In this document: positions 57,241 to 64,000 of the stretch, one piece after another | Layout of the letters: every line of letters begins with the position of its first letter | Numbering within the stretch: the stretch's first letter is position 1 | Assembly (NCBI GenBank): GCA_009760855.2 | Contig: WPIO01000092.1 | Location: forward strand, 62,001 to 126,000 | Reading direction: 5' to 3' | DNA length: 64,000 bases | Source: Cristatella mucedo | Taxonomy: Eukaryota > Bryozoa > Phylactolaemata > Cristatellidae | The notes under the pieces: model-generated | Told to the model about the DNA's origin: nothing | Seen by the model: only the letters and a program-made list of their open reading frames with translations | Database searches by the model: none | Position numbers and translations under genes: made by a program

Positions 57241-60200
57241 TAATAATCATAACACACTTGATAATGCACCCTACGAGAATTCAAGCTCTTTCTAGGCGCT
57301 TTACATTTTCTGCAGAGGGAACACGATCGAATGGTCAGTGGTAGCATGCTCAATAAACAACAAGAATAACATGGTTAAGGGTGACGTACACAGGGTTAGC
57401 ATAGCATACAAGTATGGTTAGTGGCAGCATGCATGTCAGCACGCATGAACACATAAAGGACATATCACAGGGACCTACTAAATGCTGTCTTAAATAGGTG
57501 CGTTTTTAATTTCTTTTTAATTGAGGTCAAGTCAGGAGATGTCGTGATGCCAGTCGAGAGTGAGTTCCAGGCTTTGAGTGCATACGAACTAAATGCTCGA
57601 TCTCCAAATGATTTGAGGTCTGTACGAGGTATAGGTAAACGGTTAGACTCCGAAAAGCAGGTGGTACGATGCTTGGCCTGGTGAGGGAGTAGATCTGCGA
57701 GATGGGCTGGATCCAAAGAATAAAGGGACCTAAAAGTGAGCGACAAAACCTTGAAGTCGATCCGTTGCTTGACTGGTAGCCAGTGCAGGTCGGCGAGAAG
57801 TGGTGTGATGTGGCAACTGCTACGCTCATGACAGGCAAGCTTAGCTGCAGAGTTTTCCAACGGCTATAAGCGCCTGATTATACATGCCGGTTGGCCAGCA
57901 AGCTGTAAGTTACAGAAGTAAAGACGGGATGTCACAAATGTATGGAACAACTTAGATGTGGTATCCTTATCTAAAGAAGCCCGGTTTTTAGAAACGTTAT
58001 GTATCTGAAAGTAGGCATTCCTTCCCGCGCTAGAGAGCTGCCTCGGGCGACTCCTAGCCTGGTGTGGACCTTTACCTGATTTCTCCGTGATACCTTCGGG
58101 TATTCCGCTGCTATATTCGCTGTGACTATTTATGAGCTGTCCTGGGATATGCTACACAAAACAGGACCTGCTTAGCATATGGTGCGATGTCGCAATTAGT
58201 CGATACCTACCGGCGGGCCTTCTTCGACGGGTCAGTGAGAACCTTCCTGCATCCTGCATTCCCCCTATCAACAGCTCAGCTATCAAACCTATGATCCGTA
58301 TGTTTAAAGCACTGAATAGGGATTATTGTAATTCCCTTTTGGCTGGGCTACCAAAAAAAGCAACTAGGCCACTGCAGCTGACTGTGAATATGGCTGCATG
58401 GTTAGTCTTCAAGTCCCAGAGGTTTGAGCTCGTGTCTCCGTTGCTAAAAGGGCTAGGATGGATGCCGGTTGAGCAACGGATACAGAGCTCTCACGCTGAG
58501 TTCTCACGCTGACCCACAAGGCCCGCCACGGCTTGGCTCCTTCGTACCTAGCTGAACGGTTGTACCAGTTTCAGACTGTTCGCGCCCTCAGGTCCTGTAT
58601 AGACAATAAATTAGCTTTTTCATTCCTCTACTTAAAGACCGTTGGCGACAGAAGCTTTAGCTCTGCAGGTCCTAGACTGTGGAACTCGCTTCCACAATTC
58701 TTACGCAATGACAGCTACTCTCCTGCTGCCGACTATGGCTCATCCTTTTCAGTAGTCCTGAGCTGTTACTTCCATGCTACTCACTACCTCAACTGCTCTC
58801 CTGACTCTGCTATGCTTCCCACTTTTTCTTTGTTGCATGAGACGAAGTCTGTTGGCAACCGAATGCGTACCGAAAGCCACTTAGGCTGTGAGTGCGCTAT
58901 GCAAAACTCTCCTTCGTAACACCCACATGGTCTTTATGACTTTTTGGAGTTACTGACGGAGATAAAAACATACATAGGGAGACTAGGAGGTGGTTTGGTC
59001 GTCTAACGAAAGGTCACTTTGAAACATGACACCAATATTTCGTCCACATTCAACAGGAGGTATGCTGGCAGAGCCGATTTTGAGCGTGAGTCTTCCCAAT
59101 TTCTGAATCACACCTGACTGCTCATAAATAGTAAGCTTGTTTATCATCATTCAATTTAAGAAGGTTTGCTGCCATCCATGTGCAGATGTCATCAATACAT
59201 GCAGCAAGGGAGTTGAGAGAATTCGATGAGCTGGACGGTTGGAAAGGATCAAAGCAAATGTACAACTGAGTGTCATCGGCATAGAAGTGGAAGCCTAGAT
59301 TGTGCTTGGCAATCACATCAGCAAGAGGGAGAGTATAAACCGTGAAAATAACCAAACACAGAGCCTGAGTTACCCCAGATTTCAGAGATTCCTCGGATGG
59401 TCTATGTCCATTCACATCAACACTGTGGAGTCTCCCACTGAGATAGGACCTGAACCACTGTAGTGCAGTGCCAATGATGCCCAGGCGTGATGAGAGGCGC
59501 TCGGGAAGAACTTGGAAATTGATATGTCAAAAGCTGCCGAAAGATCGAGCAAAACAAGCAGAGAAACTCTACCCATGTCTGCATTCCTAAGTAGGGCATT
59601 ATGCACCCGATGCAATGCTGACGCTGTGGAGTGATTAGCTCTAAAGCCTGACTGGAACTTACTAGCAAGGTTTAAAGTTTCAATTTATGAGTTCAGATGG
59701 TCTGCCACGACTCGTTCCAGTGTCTTCAATAGGAACGGTAGGCGGGAGACTGAGCTGAAGTTGCTCAAGTTCTTTTGGTATAGTGTCGGTTTCTTGAGTC
59801 GTGACCTGACTACAGCCTTTTGAAAGGTGCTGGGACATGACCTGAGGATAATGACATAATTTATGATGTTAGTTACGCATGGCAACAGCAGATCAATGCA
59901 TCGTAGAAGCAGGACAGTGGGAATTGGGTTCGAAGGACTAGTTGTCTTCTTTGATTGGGATATGAACTTCAGGACGAAGTCGCTAGTGACCTGCTTGACT
60001 GTAGACATTGCGGTGCTGCATGGAAATGAGACAGCATTCCAGGGATGATGCTGCTATCTTAGGGATTGACTCCCTGATCTTGTCCATCTTGTTGACAGAG
60101 AGTCTAGTGAAGCAATCAGCTAGATCACCACAGGGATCATTTGGTAAAGAGCTAACTTGGGAGTGGTTGAGGAGATGGTTGATCGTCAACATCAGCGTTT

Positions 60201-61560
60201 TTGGATTGTGCATCTGTGATTCAACAAGTTTTTATAGAAGCTGGACTACGGTAATCCTCGTATGTCTGTCGATGGACAGTCAGTCCTGATCTTTTTTATG
60301 CTTTTTCAAGCTTACACTGAGTAGACCTAGTTAGTTTAATGTCTATGGTAAGTAATTGGCTGTCTCGGCGAGAGTGCACAGTGGGCTTAATCAGCGGTGC
60401 AAACTTGTCGAGCATGTCAGCTGGTGTCGTGTTGTAGCAATCTACCAATGATGGCAGGTCGGAAGGGGGATTGAGCAGCAGAGGCGAAGCAGATTTTCTC
60501 GCACGGACTGCATCGATGTCAAGGGTCTTGAGGTTTCGCGATTCGCAGGTGATTTTGGAGGAGGAGGGCACACATTGTAGACTGAATAAGATCTGCATGT
60601 GGTCAGCTACGCACGATTTGGTAATAATTGGTGATGACAAAGCGCAGTTGTATGAAAAAACTTGGTCGAGTGTGTGACCCTTGATGTAAATAGGGCCATG
60701 CACATGAGCCACAAGAGACAATGTGTCAGTCAATGAACGAAATTCAGTGCTGATGGCGGCAGACAAGTTATCGAAATGAACGTTGAAAATCGTCCATAAT
60801 GAGGACTTCTTGCACACACTATCGAAATGAGGTCGGAGAAATCTGAGATAAAGGAGGACTTGGTACCTGATGGGCTATGGACTACTGCCACTATCGGTAG
60901 CTTGCTGTCTGGTGAAATCAAGACAATAGATTCGGAAGACTGTTTCGAGGGCACTGCGAATGGCTGGAAGTCGAATTTCGAGCGCACGATAATAGAAACT
61001 CCACCTCCAGTTTTGATTGATCTAGGGATGTGAAAGAAGCAGAAGCCAGCAGGGGTTGCGTTTTGAATGTCGGGCAGTTTAGCGATTTTAGCCAAGTTTC
61101 GGTCATGGCGAGCATGTCGACTTTTTCAGAAAAAATGTCGCTTATTATTAGTGTTTATTGCACGTTGAGCGAGGATTCCAAAGACAAGCGTTAAGTTGGG
61201 CCGCCGAAGTTGTAACGGGCCTGATGACCACTAAGTTAGAGAGATTCACAGTGACGCTCGAGGGAGAACGTGCTGAGCGGTTCGAGACAATGCCAGGAAT
61301 ACCAAATGGGCGGGTACTCAGCTCGCAGCTCCCGCTAAATGAGCGGCATCTCAGCTAGCAGTCCGGGCCCCCGCGGCGACTCCTGGGCGGTCTTCTTTTG
61401 TTAATGCGCAATTCACAAATCTTAGCAGCTGCAATAACATATAGGAATACATTTAAGCTACGATAACAAAGCAATACTAAGTATGCACGATCATGTCTAA
61501 CCTGTCGATTACTAGCCACCGGCGTATTTAATGCGCCGGAGACTTGTAAGAGATAGGTCG
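57241..61560 (-). mobile_element. LINE-A, near full-length copy split by LINE-B
   Basis: - strand, from the 3' side: tail at 57241, C-terminal domain 57465-57860, a LINE-B insertion (58016-58985), reverse transcriptase 58990-60008 ([36 protein letters not shown]), the linker, then endonuclease 60296-61210 (TETWLKS, GGGVSIIVRSKF, AQLNACLWNPRS) and the same CG-rich leader as the copy at 33900. The frame is open upstream of the endonuclease start. Several frameshifts; inactive. Confidence 0.87.
58016..58985 (+). mobile_element. LINE-B 3' end inserted in LINE-A
   Basis: LINE-B C-terminal domain at 58320-58919 ([40 protein letters not shown]), then the 3' end GAGTTACTGACGGAGATAAA. The first ~270 bases (58016-58290) are not recognised and may be extra LINE-B or captured sequence. 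Confidence 0.85.
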
Positions 61561-61790
61561 ATTCAAAGTCTTGTGAATAAGAGCGGTAATTAAAAGTCGC
61601 AGAGGTTAGACCCATTGTTCAACTATATGGCCTGCTAATGAAATAGTTCCTGGTGCAAGACATTCAGCACGTACATAGTATTTAGTGCGCAGAAAAAAAT
61701 GATGTATGCTTAGCCAAGAGCCACTTCAAGGCCCTAGCTGGGTGTCGCCATACCAGGTGGAGCAAGGCTTCTGCGAAGAACTGCACATAA
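61561..61790. other. Spacer, nothing recognised
   Basis: AT-rich flank beyond the LINE-A leader. Confidence 0.5.
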
Positions 61791-62660
61791 TTGCGGTGGA
61801 TAGAGACTAAACGGATCGATTCGGCGCGTTCGTGTGTCGGAGGAAGGCGAGCTACCCGTGCGGCGCAGTTTGCAAGCGAGGCGACAGCGTCGAGCCTCGT
61901 TTGCGCGGACCTCCCGGCGAAGTCTTACTCTCACAGCTTCACGAGGAGGCGAGATTGTGGCAAGCGCTGGACTCGCTGAGCGGGAAATTTCGCGACGACA
62001 CGAACCGCCAGAAACCAGATAGGCCTCGACGGCTGCGGCCGCTTGGCTGCGGGTCCTACAGCTCTCCGGCCGGGCACCTGGGCCGCTCGCTGCTCGGTGG
62101 CGGCCGCATAGAAGCGATCCGAGATCCGCTTTATCTTTTGGACTGGCGGCTCTCGGGCGTCGGCAGCGAGGGGCTTGAATGTCGAAGGACAAAGCGCATC
62201 CTCGGCGCCCCGCCAGCTCCTACAGAGGCTGCGCCGGCTGACGTGCTTTATGATCTCTTATGACACCGTTCGTGGCCGCCATGCTGGCGAGCGAGGGCTC
62301 GGGCGGGCGGAGCGTCGGCGGCCCCCCCTTTTTTTTAGCGCCCTCGCATTGTTAGCCACGCGAGCGGCGCCGCCTGGGCTCGCAGGAGCGACCGGCCGGC
62401 GCCCGAGCCTTCCGGAGAGTCCCGGGCGCGTAGGGAAGTCTCTAATGCGCGGCCCGCGCGCTAGCAGCGCCGAAGTGGTACGCCACTCGGCGTTTGCGGA
62501 TGGTTCGCTGTGGCTGGCGGCTCGCAGCGCCGGCTTTGGGGGTGGGGCGAGCCGCCAGAGGTCGCCATCGACGAGCCGAGGAGAGCGCTCCCTCCTTCTC
62601 GGGGACGGTTGGCCTCGCTCCGACAACCATCAATCACCTCGCATACGCCCGACCGACATC
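61790..62660. other. CpG-island-like block
   Basis: CG-rich. A 143-codon + strand frame (61832-62263) and overlapping frames on both strands have no recognisable domain. Promoter-like composition. Confidence 0.4.
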
Positions 62661-62664
62661 CCAG

Positions 62665-62772
<108 letters not shown>

Positions 62773-62874
62773 AGAGGGAGAGACAGACAGACAGACAGAC
62801 AGACATAAGCGAGACACAGTGAGTGATCGCAGAGAGACAGGGAAAGGAATGTGAGAGGGAAAGGAAGAGAAACA

Positions 62875-62877
<3 letters not shown>

Positions 62878-62909
<32 letters not shown>
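62878..62909. repeat. (GA)n microsatellite
   Basis: Short GA run within purine-rich DNA that continues to about 63250. A (CAGA)n run is at 63164-63181. Confidence 0.92.
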
Positions 62910-62911
<2 letters not shown>

Positions 62912-63679
62912 TTGGTAAGAGGCATGAAAAGAGGGATCGGGAGAAGCAGACGAGGTCGGAAGAAAAAGACGGAGCAGAAGCGGGAGCGATGCAGATGGTG
63001 AGATGGGTCAGGCCGACTGACAGACTCGGAGACGGCGTGAGAGCGAGGAAGAAGATAGTGAGAGTAAGAGGAAAGAGAGCGAGAGATGAGAGAAGTGCAG
63101 TGACAAACAAAGGGCTAGAAAGACTTAGCGAAAGAGATGAGAGAGATAAGAGAGACACAGAGCGAGACAGACAGACAGACAGGCGGGCGGACGACGAATC
63201 GTCTGAGAGGGAGAGACGGCTCAAGGTGAATGAGCGAAAGAGAAAGCGAGAGGCCAGTGCGTAGCGTGATTGAGCCCCGGACGTAGGCAGACTGAGGACT
63301 GGCTTCAGATCTGTGGTCCAGCTAAATGGGTCAGTCGCAGGCAGGAGGGGCTATCGAAGCGACGGCTGAGCCGCCGCCGGTCTCGGCTCCTCGCGTGCGC
63401 AGCCTCTAATCCCTCTGGCATGCTTCCCTGGCTGCCGCCGCCGCTCGCCCGCCATTGGACGACGGCGGATTCAGCGACCCGTGGACGCGCACAAAGGTTT
63501 GCTCAATTCGTTATGCACGCGCGCCGCTCCTTGGCTAGCCACTGCTGCTGCTGCTGCTGCGGCGGGCGGTGGGTGCGCGTCGAGTCGACTTCGTGGCGCC
63601 TGCTCGGTGACGCGTAGCTAATCATTCGCGAACTCAAGCGTCCGTCCGCAGAGATGCGGCCGAGGCGGCGGCGGCACCG
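62910..63679. other. Purine-rich, then CpG-rich DNA
   Basis: Purine-rich to about 63250, then CG-rich with a (CTG)n run near 63543. No gene recognised. Confidence 0.5.
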
Positions 63680-63783
63680 ATGACGACGGCGCCAGGGTCG
63701 TCTCATCTCAGTGGTCCGTCCTCGTTGTCCTCGGCCGCCGGCTCGCAATGGAAGCTGCCTCCGCACTCGGCGGCGTGGGCGGG
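63680..63783 (+). CDS. Possible first coding exon of an unidentified gene
   Basis: An ATG at 63680 opens 34 codons plus two bases (SSHLSGPSSLSSAAGSQWKL, then PPHSAAWA) ending at a good donor (GGGGTAAGC, GT at 63784-63785). The setting is CpG-rich, and a short upstream frame begins at 63655. I do not recognise the protein, and the rest would lie beyond the window. A chance frame is quite possible. Confidence 0.25.
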
Positions 63784-64000
63784 GTAAGCGAGACCTCGGC
63801 GCAAGCGCGGCGCTCGAAGCCGGCCCGCGACGAGGCCGCGCCTGCGCTCTCTCCGACCGTCCTCCCATCCTTATAGGACTGCCGAGGTGAGCGTGCCTGC
63901 AGCTCTCGCCAGCCGGTGCGGCGGCGGCGGCGGCTTCAGTGTCGGAGGCGGCCGCGTCGTAGCATGGGCGGTGCGTCGCCCCCGCCGCCGCGAACGATCG

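Overview
This is a piece of an animal nuclear genome, not a bacterial or viral one. The signs are spliced exons with GT/AG borders, 1-9 kb introns full of truncated LINEs and tRNA-derived SINEs, abundant (GA)n, (CA)n and (TA)n microsatellites, and CpG-rich patches. The LINE reverse transcriptases are of the CR1/L2 type, with APE-type endonuclease and YADD motifs. The repeats and protein suggest an invertebrate, but the sequence alone does not fix the phylum.

Positions 1-31409 hold one complete gene on the + strand: a lysosomal beta-mannosidase (MANBA-type, glycoside hydrolase family 2). I assembled it by hand from 16 exons. Every junction has GT/AG borders and compatible phase. The product is 886 codons plus a stop, with a signal peptide, the acid/base Glu458 in a GNNEN motif and the nucleophile Glu558 in an SEYGYQ motif. 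Exon 1 sits in a CpG-rich patch directly after a (CT)n tract. Candidate poly(A) signals lie at 31898 and 32236. Introns 4, 6, 11 and 12 are filled by transposable elements.

Positions 31410-45165 are a LINE graveyard. Two LINE families recur. LINE-A ends in a GCGC-flanked 3' tail plus (TTA)n. LINE-B ends in an ATGTA-type tail. Each is found inserted in the other, and both are found inside SINE-1. A LINE-A copy at about 33900-37790 keeps endonuclease, reverse transcriptase and 3' end but is broken by three later insertions. LINE-B spans 40450-43752 around a LINE-A insertion.

Positions 45166-64000 alternate CpG-rich patches (45.2-46.6, 50.5-51.6, 61.8-62.6 and 63.3-64.0 kb) with very long (GA)n arrays, including about 560 bp at 51.9-52.5 kb, and more LINE/SINE remains. 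These include a second long LINE-A copy (57241-61560, - strand) and a fossil Tc1/mariner transposase. A possible first coding exon of another gene lies at 63680-63783.

No defence island, gene cluster or clearly new molecular system is visible. The observations most worth following are: (i) two LINE-A copies in inverted orientation around the last four MANBA exons, with patchy near-identity that looks like gene conversion; (ii) a SINE family whose 3' tail matches that of LINE-A; and (iii) multi-level nested insertions with readable target-site duplications.
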